Positions 1-8,598 of a DNA stretch of 64,000 nt are shown piece after piece; position 1 is the first letter of the stretch; every line of letters starts with the position of its first letter. Origin of the DNA: Pelagibacteraceae bacterium AG-325-E13 (GTDB lineage Bacteria > Pseudomonadota > Alphaproteobacteria > Pelagibacterales > Pelagibacteraceae); the NCBI GenBank assembly GCA_003282965.1, contig QBYF01000002.1, forward strand, positions 1-64,000. Direction: 5' to 3'. The notes under the pieces are model-generated. The model did not search any database. It was given only the letters and a program-made list of their open reading frames with translations, and was not told the origin of the DNA. The position numbers were made by a program, and so were the translations under genes.

Positions 1-1
1 T

Positions 2-676
2 GATAAAAATTTTATAATAATATTAGAAAGTGGTGTTCAAGAATTTTCTAAGGATCATGATGTTGAAAAGATTAGTTTATCGACTGGTTTTCACATGGAC
101 CAAATCAAAATCAGTGAAAACATAAGTACTGAATTTTTTATTGTAGGAGGAATTGGTTTTAACAATAGCGAGAGAAGAATTTTAACGAACACAACAACAA
201 GTGGTGTTTTAGAAATAACAGATGATTACAAAAATTACGATTTATTAATAGGAAATAAAATTGTCACAAACAGTCTACTTCCTGACATTAGTTTTAACTT
301 AGGATACTCACGTATTCCATCTCATAAAGAGAGTAAAATTTATGAATGGGAAGAAAAAGACATTTATAATGCTTCAGTAGCATTGAGCAATGAGCATGAC
401 GTTATTAAAAATGAAAATTCAAATCTTTATTTAGCGTGGTTAGTTGATGCTAGAAATGTTATTGATGAAAATACACAAGCTTTTACCGTCAATGGCACTA
501 GAGGAACCTACTCTCAACATAATGACTTAAAGGAAGAATTAAGTTTGTCAGCAAGTATTAATTATGAGTACAAATTTTCAGAAAATAATAGTTTTGCAAT
601 AGTTTTTGATGGTCTTCAAACAAGCCAAGACACAAGCGGAGTTCAAGCAAATTTAAATTATAGCTACAAATTTTAA
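2..676 (+). CDS. Outer-membrane beta-barrel protein, 3' end only (5' partial)
   Basis: The reading frame is open from the first bases of the window, so the true start lies upstream; the first internal ATG is at 95. The visible part has alternating polar/hydrophobic strands, many Asn, Ser and Tyr residues, and ends in an aromatic strand (YSYKF), the usual C-terminal signature for insertion of a barrel by the BAM machinery. This resembles the C-terminal barrel of autotransporters or porin-like proteins, but no passenger domain is visible, so the family is uncertain. Downstream, AGACCC and GGGTCT with a T-run around 677-730 could form a weak terminator. Confidence 0.6.
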   Translation, partial: DKNFIIILESGVQEFSKDHDVEKISLSTGFHMDQIKISENISTEFFIVGGIGFNNSERRILTNTTTSGVLEITDDYKNYDLLIGNKIVTNSLLPDISFNLGYSRIPSHKESKIYEWEEKDIYNASVALSNEHDVIKNENSNLYLAWLVDARNVIDENTQAFTVNGTRGTYSQHNDLKEELSLSASINYEYKFSENNSFAIVFDGLQTSQDTSGVQANLNYSYKF

Positions 677-809
677 AGACCCGAAATAGGCATATTTAAG
701 ATTATTCGCTTTGAATGGGTCTAATTTTTTCCTTCAAAGCATATTGACTCTATTAGTTCATTCATTTTTAATATCATCTTTAATTAATTAATTAACAGAG
801 GAAAATAAT

Positions 810-1790
810 ATGTTTAATAATTTGAAAAAATTAATTAGCTTAGTTTTTGCTACTGTTCTTTTAACTTCAATCTCATCAACTAGTTTTGCAATCGATAAGT
901 TACACTTCATTATTGGTGGTGGTGCTGGTGGTGGTTGGGATGGAACTGCTAGAGGAACTGGAGAGGCTTTAACAAAAGCTGGTTTTCTAAAAAGTGCTTC
1001 ATTTGAAAATATGTCAGGTGGTGGTGGAGGAAAAGCTCTATCTTACATAATTAATTCTAAGCCTGAGGGAACTGTATTAGTTCAATCAACACCATTAGTA
1101 TTAAGATCAATCACAAGACACAAAGGCTATGTAGCTGGATCAGGTGTTTTATCTTATAAAGATGTTAAACCAATTGCTGGTGTAATTGGTGATTACGGTG
1201 CAATCGCAGTTGCTAAAAATTCACCTTACAAAACATTTAAAGATGTAGTGGATGCATACAATGCAAATCCTAAATCTATTAAAATGGCGGGTGGTTCAGT
1301 AAGAGGAAGCATGGACCATTTAATTGGTGCACTTGCATTTAAAAAAGCAGGAGCTGACGCAAATAAAGTTGTTTACGTTCCTTATGATGCTGGTGGAAAA
1401 GCTTTAGCTGGACTTTTATCTGGGGAAACTCAAATTCTTTCAACTGGCTTGGGAGAAGTTATGGGAGCAAGAGACCAAGTAAGAATTATTGGTATTACAG
1501 CACCTTCAAGAGTTGGTGATGCTCCAGAAGTTCCTACTTTAAAAGAACAAGGATTTGATGTTCAGTTTGTTAACTGGAGAGGATTCTTTGCTCCTAAAAG
1601 CATGAGCTCAGGAGATGTTAAGAAGATTGCTAAAATGTTAGGCGATGTTCAAAAGACACCAGAGTGGGAGACAGTAAGAAAAAGAAATGCTTGGGTTAAC
1701 ATTTATAATCCAGGAAGAAAATTTGACAGTTTCTTAAAAAAACAAACTAAGGAAATGACAAATTTAATGAAAGAACTAGGAGTAATTTAG
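810..1790 (+). CDS. tctC: Tripartite tricarboxylate transporter substrate-binding protein (TctC family)
   Basis: This is the periplasmic solute receptor of a tripartite tricarboxylate (TTT) transporter. A Sec signal peptide occupies about residues 1-27, ending in SSTSFA. The mature part has the glycine-rich N-terminal loop (IIGGGAGGGWDGTAR) that binds a carboxylate in this family, and a later KEQGFDVQFVNWRGF segment typical of TctC. At 326 residues it has normal family length. A purine-rich site (GAGGAAAA) precedes the ATG. It is followed by tctB and tctA, so the full transporter is present. The ligand cannot be read from sequence; TctC proteins bind citrate and other carboxylates. Confidence 0.9.
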   Translation: MFNNLKKLISLVFATVLLTSISSTSFAIDKLHFIIGGGAGGGWDGTARGTGEALTKAGFLKSASFENMSGGGGGKALSYIINSKPEGTVLVQSTPLVLRSITRHKGYVAGSGVLSYKDVKPIAGVIGDYGAIAVAKNSPYKTFKDVVDAYNANPKSIKMAGGSVRGSMDHLIGALAFKKAGADANKVVYVPYDAGGKALAGLLSGETQILSTGLGEVMGARDQVRIIGITAPSRVGDAPEVPTLKEQGFDVQFVNWRGFFAPKSMSSGDVKKIAKMLGDVQKTPEWETVRKRNAWVNIYNPGRKFDSFLKKQTKEMTNLMKELGVI

Positions 1791-1817
1791 TTTTACTAAA
1801 TACTTTAAACTTATAGG

Positions 1818-1862
1818 AAGAGCAGTGAAAATTAACTCAGTAAAAATTATCTCACTGCTCTT
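1818..1862 (+). promoter_or_regulatory. Perfect 11-bp inverted repeat spanning the tctB start codon
   Basis: AAGAGCAGTGA (1818-1828) is exactly repeated as TCACTGCTCTT (1852-1862) with a 23-nt loop. The 5' arm contains the GTG start of tctB (1825-1827) and the end of its Shine-Dalgarno sequence (TAGGAAG), and the 3' arm runs into a T-rich stretch. In mRNA the stem would hide the tctB start, and it could also act as a 3' stabiliser or partial terminator for tctC. Either role would lower membrane-subunit synthesis relative to the binding protein. The repeat is seen directly; its function is inferred. Confidence 0.6.
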
Positions 1863-2295
1863 CTTTATTTTATCAGCCTTTTATTTATATACCGCTTACC
1901 AAATTCAAGTTTTTTCCTTCGATGAAGACTCACCTTTTAATGCCAAAACTTTCCCAATTTATTTAGGTTATACCGGAATGTTTTTTGCTGGATTAAAGAT
2001 AGCTTTACCAGATCGTAAACCTGTTGAAGTAGATCCTACACATTTAGAATTTAAAAAAACAATTTTATTAGTAATTACTATGATTATTTATGGAGCCACA
2101 ATACTTAAAGTCGGTTTCTTCTTATCTACATCTCTATTTTTAGTTTTTTCTTATTATTTTTTAGGAGAGAGAAGGTGGAAATACATTATAATTTTTTCAT
2201 TTCCATTCGTAGCAATATTTATGTATCTGCTTCACGGTTTATTAGCAGTTTATCTAAGAGATCCATTATTAAAATATATAGGAATCATGGGATGA
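1825..2295 (+). CDS. tctB: Tripartite tricarboxylate transporter small membrane subunit (TctB family)
   Basis: This 156-residue protein has about four transmembrane segments (near residues 9-28, 44-60, 80-115 and 120-150), the size and pattern of TctB. The start is GTG at 1825, preceded by TAGGAAG. It lies 34 nt after tctC and overlaps tctA by 4 nt, so the three genes form one operon and tctA is probably translationally coupled. TctB is the poorly conserved small subunit, and the assignment leans on position as well as topology. Its start codon is buried in the inverted repeat at 1818-1862. Confidence 0.85.
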   Translation: MKINSVKIISLLFFILSAFYLYTAYQIQVFSFDEDSPFNAKTFPIYLGYTGMFFAGLKIALPDRKPVEVDPTHLEFKKTILLVITMIIYGATILKVGFFLSTSLFLVFSYYFLGERRWKYIIIFSFPFVAIFMYLLHGLLAVYLRDPLLKYIGIMG

Positions 2296-3794
2296 TAGAG
2301 GGAATCTTAATTGGAATAAAAACTGCTTTATCTTTTCAAAATTTATTAATGGTAATGATTGGTTGCTTTGCAGGAACAATTATTGGGATGCTTCCAGGCT
2401 TAGGACCGATGACTGCAATAGCTTTAATGATACCAATCACTTATGGTTTCGATCCAGCCACAGGATTAATTTTAATGGCGGGAGTTTATTATGGTGCTGT
2501 ATTTGGCGGATCAACTTCATCAATTTTAATAAATGCCCCAGGTGTTCCAGGAACAGTTGCTACATCTTTTGATGGATATCCCATGGCCCAACAAGGCAAA
2601 GCCGGTAAGGCTTTAGCAATTGCCGCATATAGTTCTTTCGCAGGTGGAACAATTGCAGCAATCTTTTTATTAATTGCAGCACCAAGTTTATCTAAAGTAA
2701 GTTTATCTTTTAGATCTCCTGATTATTTTGGTTTAATGATTTTAGGTTTGACAGCGGTTGCTGCCTTTTCCTCTAAAGGAAATTTTTTAAAAGCTATGAT
2801 GATGTGTGTATTGGGATTAATGCTTGCATCAGTTGGACAAGATACCTTGTCAGACATTCCTCGCTTTACTTTTAATACAATGAATTTATCTGATGGAATT
2901 AGTTTCGTTTTAGTAGTAATGGCAACTTTTGCTATGAGTGAGGCTTTAACAATTATTATTAAAGGTAGTGACCCCACAAAAGCTGCGAAACAAATTTCAC
3001 TTACAGATTTAGGTTCAATTAAATTAAGTAAAGATGAAACAAAACAAATGGCAAAAACTATTCCAAGATCGTCAATATTGGGTTTTATTATTGGAGTGCT
3101 TCCAGGAGCAGGTGCAACCATTGCATCTTTTTTAGCTTATGGAATGGAGAGAAATTTCGTGAATGATAAAGAAAAAGAAAAATTTGGCAAAGGAAGTGTC
3201 CAAGGTCTTTCTGCTCCAGAAACAGCCAACAATGCTGCATGCTCTGGTGCATTTGTTCCTCTATTAACTTTAGGAATACCAGGAAGCGGAACTACAGCAG
3301 TAATGCTAGGAGCATTATTGGGCTTTGGTATTCAACCTGGGCCAAGACTATATGAAACCAATCCTGAAATCTTTTGGTCTGTAATTATGTCAATGTATAT
3401 AGGAATGGTAGTACTTCTTATTCTTAACCTACCATTAATTCCCTACATAGCAAGAATTCTAGCAGTTCCTAGAACTTTTTTAATACCAATGATCTTATTT
3501 TTTTCAGTTACAGGAATTTATTTAATGTCTTTTAACAATTTTGATATTTTTTTAATGATTGGTATTGCAGTAGTTGCAACTATTTTAAGACTCTATGACT
3601 TTCCAATGCCCCCACTCATATTAGCTTTTGTTCTAGGAGGCTTGATGGAAGAAAATTTAAGACGATCTTTATTAATTAGCGATGGGTCTTGGGATTTTCT
3701 TTGGAACAGGCCTCTTACATTTTGTATAATGATTGTAATTTTAGTTATAGTAGGTTGGCAAATTTATAACAGTTTTTTTAAAAAAAAATTATAA
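2292..3794 (+). CDS. tctA: Tripartite tricarboxylate transporter large membrane subunit (TctA family)
   Basis: This is the 12-TM-type permease subunit of the TTT transporter. The glycine/proline motifs GMLPGLGPMTAIALMIP near the N-terminus and GVLPGAGATIASFLAYG in the middle are the TctA repeat signatures. The frame is open further upstream, but the ATG at 2292 is preferred: it overlaps the tctB stop (ATGA) and gives about 500 residues, the family norm. The last 6 nt overlap the convergent DoxX gene. With TctC and TctB it should import a carboxylate using an ion gradient. Confidence 0.93.
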   Translation: MIEGILIGIKTALSFQNLLMVMIGCFAGTIIGMLPGLGPMTAIALMIPITYGFDPATGLILMAGVYYGAVFGGSTSSILINAPGVPGTVATSFDGYPMAQQGKAGKALAIAAYSSFAGGTIAAIFLLIAAPSLSKVSLSFRSPDYFGLMILGLTAVAAFSSKGNFLKAMMMCVLGLMLASVGQDTLSDIPRFTFNTMNLSDGISFVLVVMATFAMSEALTIIIKGSDPTKAAKQISLTDLGSIKLSKDETKQMAKTIPRSSILGFIIGVLPGAGATIASFLAYGMERNFVNDKEKEKFGKGSVQGLSAPETANNAACSGAFVPLLTLGIPGSGTTAVMLGALLGFGIQPGPRLYETNPEIFWSVIMSMYIGMVVLLILNLPLIPYIARILAVPRTFLIPMILFFSVTGIYLMSFNNFDIFLMIGIAVVATILRLYDFPMPPLILAFVLGGLMEENLRRSLLISDGSWDFLWNRPLTFCIMIVILVIVGWQIYNSFFKKKL

Positions 3795-4175
3795 TCTAAC
3801 GTACTTCTTTTTTTTATCGACTGCCCAATCCCCAGTTCCATGGACGGCTATAAAGAGAAAGCCCCCAGCCAACCCAAAATTTTTAAGCAAAGCAATAGTT
3901 TGCATTTGATTAGAAAAATCTAAATGGAAAATTAATGCTGTTGATATACAAAATAAAGCTAAAAGATAGGCAGATATTTTTATTTTATATCCAATAATAA
4001 TGAAAATAGGAAAGATAACTTCTAATAATATTGCTGGCCAAAGTAAAAAACCAGGTAAGCCAAATCCACTCATCCAATCTGTAGTGCTTTCGAAATTGAA
4101 AATTTTATTATATCCGGATAATAAAAAAACAGACGAAATAAAGACTCTCCCCAAAAGATCTAAAATATTATTCAT
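3789..4175 (-). CDS. DoxX family membrane protein
   Basis: This 128-residue protein has four hydrophobic segments and the DoxX-type N-terminus (LLGRVFISSVFLLSGYNKI) followed by PAILLEVIFPIFIIIGY. DoxX proteins are small inner-membrane proteins with loosely defined roles, some linked to oxidative-stress or thiosulfate-related complexes. The 3' end overlaps tctA by 6 nt tail to tail. The neighbours do not point to a specific partner, so only the family is claimed. Confidence 0.8.
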   Translation of the reverse strand: MNNILDLLGRVFISSVFLLSGYNKIFNFESTTDWMSGFGLPGFLLWPAILLEVIFPIFIIIGYKIKISAYLLALFCISTALIFHLDFSNQMQTIALLKNFGLAGGFLFIAVHGTGDWAVDKKKKYVRL

Positions 4176-4225
4176 ACCTTATTTAATCCTAAAGCAAAAT
4201 TAGAGTCAAAGCTTGATAGATTAAA

Positions 4226-5302
4226 TTAGGTTTTTTTTTCGATGATTTTCAATATTAAGGGTACGATAAATAAAATCAGAAGTAATCTTATTATGTGATG
4301 AAAAGAAACGAATTCTGGATCTAAATCAAAAAAGATTGCAATAACTGCAACTTCATAGATCCCACCCGGGCAGTAGGAGAGTAAAAGAGTAAAAAAATTT
4401 TTTTCAATGAATAACCCAGCAATGAAAGCAGCAATTAAACCCAACACTACTAATAAAAATGTTGCTACAAAACTATGTAGCGCGTTTCGGCTTATTTCAC
4501 TGAAAGTTTTATCTGCAAATCTACATCCAACTGATGCTCCAAGTATAAGTAAACAATAATCAATTATATTAGGTGATAGTTGATAAGAAGCTATTTCTGT
4601 AATTTGTAAAAACCCACTAGCAAACAAAGTCCCAGACAAAAGTGCTGCTGGAATTTTAAATTTATCAAATAAGAGTATTAATAAAATTGAACTGATTACT
4701 AATAATATCAAATCAATTAAACCTTGCTCGATGATAGGCCCATTAATAACACCCGATATTTCCCCGTCATAAAAGCTGTTAACTATAAAAGGAAAAACTG
4801 TAATGATAATTATTAATCTAATTAGATGAGAAGTAGCTACTTGGCTTAAATCAGTTTTTTCATCTTCAGCTAAAATCATTAGTGGCCCTAATGCTCCAGG
4901 TGCCGCAGAAAAAATTGAAGTTTTTCTTTCATATTTGGAAAATTTCTGAAGATATTTTGAAACAGTCAACACACTTACAATAATATAAATAAGCATTATC
5001 AAAGAGGTCCAGGCCCATTGGTGCATTTGGGAAAATAAACTTTTATCAATATAATTACCTATATAAAGACCTAATAAGATTAATATTGAAGAAAGCACCA
5101 ATTTAGGCATTTTAATTTTTAAACCCATTAGAGAAGCGAGAGATGTAATCAGCATTGGACCTAAAAACCATGCAAGAGGAATACTGAAGAACTCAGCAAC
5201 AATTGCGCTAGGAACAGATATAATAATCACTAACGCAAATTCTTTAGAGAATATTAGTTTAAAATTTTCTTTATTAAAGGGTATAGCTTGGTTATTCTGC
5301 AT
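4226..5302 (-). CDS. AbrB family membrane protein
   Basis: This 358-residue, strongly hydrophobic protein has about ten transmembrane segments in two similar halves. The motifs IPLAWFLGPML in the first half and FAAPGALGPL-like and YCPGGIYEVAVIA segments later match the AbrB family, historically misnamed ammonia monooxygenase. Members are putative transporters of unknown substrate. The start codon lies only 5 nt from that of the divergent ProC-like gene, so at least one promoter must lie inside the neighbouring coding sequence. Confidence 0.8.
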   Translation of the reverse strand: MQNNQAIPFNKENFKLIFSKEFALVIIISVPSAIVAEFFSIPLAWFLGPMLITSLASLMGLKIKMPKLVLSSILILLGLYIGNYIDKSLFSQMHQWAWTSLIMLIYIIVSVLTVSKYLQKFSKYERKTSIFSAAPGALGPLMILAEDEKTDLSQVATSHLIRLIIIITVFPFIVNSFYDGEISGVINGPIIEQGLIDLILLVISSILLILLFDKFKIPAALLSGTLFASGFLQITEIASYQLSPNIIDYCLLILGASVGCRFADKTFSEISRNALHSFVATFLLVVLGLIAAFIAGLFIEKNFFTLLLSYCPGGIYEVAVIAIFFDLDPEFVSFHHIIRLLLILFIVPLILKIIEKKT

Positions 5303-5307
5303 AATTC

Positions 5308-6078
5308 ATGATTTTAGGTTTTATAGGAACAGGTCGTATATCATCTTCAGTAATTGAAGGTGTTTTTAAATCTAATTTAAAAATCAAAAAAATTTATATC
5401 TCCCCTCGAAATAGAACAATAGCAAATAAATTAAATAAAAGATTTAAAAAAGTTACTATTTCCAAAAATAATCAACAATTAGTCGATAAATCGAATTGGG
5501 TATTTTTGGCAGTTACCCCGAAGATTGGAAACAAAATTTTAAAAAAGCTTAATTTCAAAAAAAACCAAAAAATTATAAGCTTTATTTCTACAATAAATTT
5601 AGCTCAGCTAAAAAAAATGATTGGCAAAAAATCAAAAATTGTTAGAGCTATCCCTCTTCCTCCTATTTCAATTCGAAAAGGTCCTGTACCTATTTGCCCT
5701 CCAGATAAACAAGTAAAAATTTTTTTTAACAAACTTGGGACCGCCATTGAAATTAAAAATGAAAAATTATCTATGAATTTCTGGGTAACCTCAGGAATGA
5801 TGGCACCTTTTTACGAGTACCTAAAAGTATTATCTAATTGGTTAGTTAGAAGAGGAATAAAAAGAAAAGAAGCTCAAAGATATATTACCTCTCTTTTTGT
5901 AGCTCTTTCTCAAGACTCATCTGTTAATTCAGAAAAAGATTTAAAATATCTTGTAAAAGACTCTCAAACTCCAGGAGGATTGAACGAACAAGCCGTAAAA
6001 CAATTGAGAAAAGCTGGATTTTATAAGAAATTAGAGAAATCTTTGAATAGTATTCATAAGAGATTAAAAAAAGTATAA
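5308..6078 (+). CDS. Pyrroline-5-carboxylate reductase-like protein (ProC family)
   Basis: The N-terminus (ILGFIGTGRISSSVIEGV) is the dinucleotide-binding Rossmann motif of ProC, and the later TSGMMAPFYEYLKVL and DSQTPGGLNEQAVKQL segments correspond to the ProC dimerisation domain. In canonical ProC the latter reads SPGGTT followed by a leucine-rich helix; here Leu-Asn replaces Thr-Thr, so this may be a paralogue with another imine substrate. The protein is 256 residues, close to the family norm. It lies 6 nt upstream of livG and may be cotranscribed with the liv genes. Confidence 0.72.
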   Translation: MILGFIGTGRISSSVIEGVFKSNLKIKKIYISPRNRTIANKLNKRFKKVTISKNNQQLVDKSNWVFLAVTPKIGNKILKKLNFKKNQKIISFISTINLAQLKKMIGKKSKIVRAIPLPPISIRKGPVPICPPDKQVKIFFNKLGTAIEIKNEKLSMNFWVTSGMMAPFYEYLKVLSNWLVRRGIKRKEAQRYITSLFVALSQDSSVNSEKDLKYLVKDSQTPGGLNEQAVKQLRKAGFYKKLEKSLNSIHKRLKKV

Positions 6079-6084
6079 TTTTCT

Positions 6085-6879
6085 ATGCAGTCAGATCCAA
6101 ATATTCTGCAAGTTAATAATCTTTCTAAATTTTTTGGGGGATTAGCTGCAGTTTCAAATTGCTCCTTAAAAATCAAAAAAGGCTCTATCACAGGTATTAT
6201 TGGGCCTAATGGATCAGGTAAAACAACATTATTCAATTTAATTGCAGGTAATCTAGAGTCATCGAAGGGTACAGTATTATTTAACGATGAAGATATTACT
6301 AATATTCCATCTTACGAATTATTTTCAAAAGGTGTCCTAAGGACTTTTCAAATTGCTCATGAATTTACAAATCTTACAGTGTTAGAAAATTTAATGATGG
6401 TTCCTGGTAAACAGTCTGGTGAAAATCTAGTCAACGCTTTATTTAAGCCAAGTTTAGTTAAAAAAGAAGAAGCGATTGTTAAAAAAAAAGCTTTAGATGT
6501 AATTGATTTTTTAAACCTCAAACACCTTTCAAATGAACTTGCTGGAAATTTATCTGGAGGTCAAAAAAAATTATTAGAACTTGGAAGAACTATGATGGTT
6601 GATGCTAAATTAGTTTTACTTGATGAAGTTGGTGCAGGAGTTAATCGAACACTATTGAAAGAAATAGGGAGTGCAATTTTGAGGTTAAATAAAGAGAAAG
6701 GCTATACATTTTGTATGATTGAGCACGATATGGAATTTATTAGTCGATTGTGTAACCCAGTTATTGTAATGGCTGAAGGTTCTGTTTTATTTGAAGGGAC
6801 TTCAGATGAAGTTAAAAATAATGAACAAGTTATTGAAAGCTATCTGGGAAGAGGATCAAAATTAAAGGATAAAAGTTAA
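6085..6879 (+). CDS. livG: Branched-chain amino acid-type ABC transporter ATP-binding protein (LivG)
   Basis: This ABC ATPase carries Walker A GPNGSGKT near residue 40, the signature LSGGQKK, Walker B LVLLDEV and the switch histidine in IEHDM. The NLSKFFGGLAAVSNCSL opening and a long insertion before the signature are typical of LivG rather than LivF. It overlaps livF by one base and begins a contiguous livG-F-H-M operon. It energises uptake of branched-chain or other amino acids or amides; the substrate is unknown. Confidence 0.9.
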   Translation: MQSDPNILQVNNLSKFFGGLAAVSNCSLKIKKGSITGIIGPNGSGKTTLFNLIAGNLESSKGTVLFNDEDITNIPSYELFSKGVLRTFQIAHEFTNLTVLENLMMVPGKQSGENLVNALFKPSLVKKEEAIVKKKALDVIDFLNLKHLSNELAGNLSGGQKKLLELGRTMMVDAKLVLLDEVGAGVNRTLLKEIGSAILRLNKEKGYTFCMIEHDMEFISRLCNPVIVMAEGSVLFEGTSDEVKNNEQVIESYLGRGSKLKDKS

Positions 6880-7586
6880 TGGCTTTTTTTGAAGGTATTA
6901 AAATGACAGGAGGTTATGGCAACGGCCCTGATATCATATCTTCCTGCTCGGTTAATGTTAACAAAGGTGAAATAGTTTCAATACTTGGTCCAAATGGAGC
7001 AGGAAAATCTACAGCTATGAAAGCTATGTTAGGATTGTTAAACCTTAAATCTGGAAAGATTATTATAAACGGTAAAGACATTTCTCATTTAAATCCACAA
7101 GATAGAGTTAAACGAGGTATAGCATTTGTTCCACAAACTAGAAATGTATTTGCTGGATTAAGTGTTGAAGAAAATTTAGAGATGGGCGCTTTTTTAAGAG
7201 ATGAAAATTTTCAAAAAATTATTGATGAAGTTTATGAACTGTTTCCTATTTTAAAAGAAAAAAAATCTCAGTTAGTTGGTGAATTATCAGGAGGACAAAG
7301 ACAGCAAGTAGCATTAGGAAGAGCGTTAATGATTAAACCATCAGTCTTAATGCTTGATGAGCCTACTGCTGGAGTTTCTCCTATAGTTATGGATGAATTA
7401 TTTGATCATATTATAAAAGTAAAAAAAACAAATGTAGCTATTTTGATGGTTGAGCAAAATGCAAAACAGGCTTTAAGTATATCGGACAGAGGTTATGTCA
7501 TGGTCACAGGAGAAAATAGATACTCAGGAACCGGGAAGGAACTGCTAAATGATCCAAGAGTAAGAAGTTCTTTTTTGGGAGGTTAA
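6879..7586 (+). CDS. livF: Branched-chain amino acid-type ABC transporter ATP-binding protein (LivF)
   Basis: This is the second, shorter ATPase (235 residues) of the HAAT-family transporter. It has Walker A GPNGAGKS, the signature LSGGQRQQ, Walker B LMLDEPTAG and the LivF-type segment GIAFVPQTRNVFAGLSVEENL. Its ATG shares a base with the livG stop, and livH begins 2 nt after its stop, which argues for coordinated translation. It should pair with LivG as a heterodimer. Confidence 0.92.
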   Translation: MAFFEGIKMTGGYGNGPDIISSCSVNVNKGEIVSILGPNGAGKSTAMKAMLGLLNLKSGKIIINGKDISHLNPQDRVKRGIAFVPQTRNVFAGLSVEENLEMGAFLRDENFQKIIDEVYELFPILKEKKSQLVGELSGGQRQQVALGRALMIKPSVLMLDEPTAGVSPIVMDELFDHIIKVKKTNVAILMVEQNAKQALSISDRGYVMVTGENRYSGTGKELLNDPRVRSSFLGG

Positions 7587-7587
7587 T

Positions 7588-8598
7588 ATGGATTCTTTAA
7601 ACGCAATAGTTTTACTTTTAAATTATTTGTTTGTACCTGCTTTATCTTATGGATCTCAGTTAGCTTTAGGAGCTATTTTTGTTTCTTTAATTTATGGAAT
7701 TTTACGATTTGCGTATTTTACTGCTGGTGATCTTATGTCATTTGGAACCATGTTCACAATTTTATTTACATGGTACTTTCAATCATTAGGAATCAATCTA
7801 GGTATTCTTCCAACAGCATTACTCGCCATACCTTTTGGTGTTGCGATCACAATTTTATATGTTCTTGTTAAAGATAAATTAGTTTTTAGTTATTATCGTA
7901 CACAAAAAAGCCCTCCAGTTATGTTGGCAATGGTTAGTATAGGCACAATGTTTATTACACAAGCTATTGTAAGAATAGTTATCGGACCGTTTGATAGAAG
8001 GTTTTTTGATGGAGAAAAATTCATTTTGAAAGCCAATGAATTTAAGGAGATGACAGGTTTAAATGAAGGATTAACAATAAAATCAACCCAAGTCATTACC
8101 TTGTTGGTTACAATCGTTGTTGTCTCTATTTTATTTTGGTTTTTAAACAGGACAAAAACTGGAAAAAGTATGCGAGCCTATTCAGATAATGAAGATTTAG
8201 CACTTTTATCTGGAATAGATCCCAAAAAAGTAGTTATGATTACTTGGATAATAGCTGCAATTCTAGCCACTATTGGAGGAGCTCTTTATGGTTTAGATAA
8301 AAGCTTTAAACCTTTTACTTATTTTAACAATATGCTTCCTATTTTTGCTGCCGCAATCGTAGGAGGTATAGGAAATCCGTTTGGAGCTTTTTTAGGAGGT
8401 TATGTAATAGCCTTTTCTGAAATATTGTTAACATATGCTTACAAAAAATTCTTTGTTTATTTACTTCCAGAAAGTTTAGAACCCGATGGCTTATTACAGT
8501 TGCTATCGACGGATTATAAATTTGCAGTATCTTTCTCAATCTTAGTAATAGTTTTATTATTTAGACCTTCAGGAATATTTAAAGGGAAAGTTTTATGA
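7588..8598 (+). CDS. livH: Branched-chain amino acid-type ABC transporter permease (LivH)
   Basis: This 336-residue permease has about eight membrane segments. The LALGAIFVSLIYGILRFAYF opening is the LivH signature, and a GIDPKKVVMITWIIAAILATIGGALYG loop is the conserved coupling region contacting the ATPases. The C-terminal AAAIVGGIGNPFGAFLGGY is also typical. The stop overlaps the livM start by 4 nt (ATGA). Confidence 0.9.
   Translation: MDSLNAIVLLLNYLFVPALSYGSQLALGAIFVSLIYGILRFAYFTAGDLMSFGTMFTILFTWYFQSLGINLGILPTALLAIPFGVAITILYVLVKDKLVFSYYRTQKSPPVMLAMVSIGTMFITQAIVRIVIGPFDRRFFDGEKFILKANEFKEMTGLNEGLTIKSTQVITLLVTIVVVSILFWFLNRTKTGKSMRAYSDNEDLALLSGIDPKKVVMITWIIAAILATIGGALYGLDKSFKPFTYFNNMLPIFAAAIVGGIGNPFGAFLGGYVIAFSEILLTYAYKKFFVYLLPESLEPDGLLQLLSTDYKFAVSFSILVIVLLFRPSGIFKGKVL

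Noticed and set aside
2723..3121. Minus-strand 132-codon ORF inside tctA
   Set aside because: It lies wholly within the clear TctA coding sequence and has no recognisable domain; it is a frame shadow.
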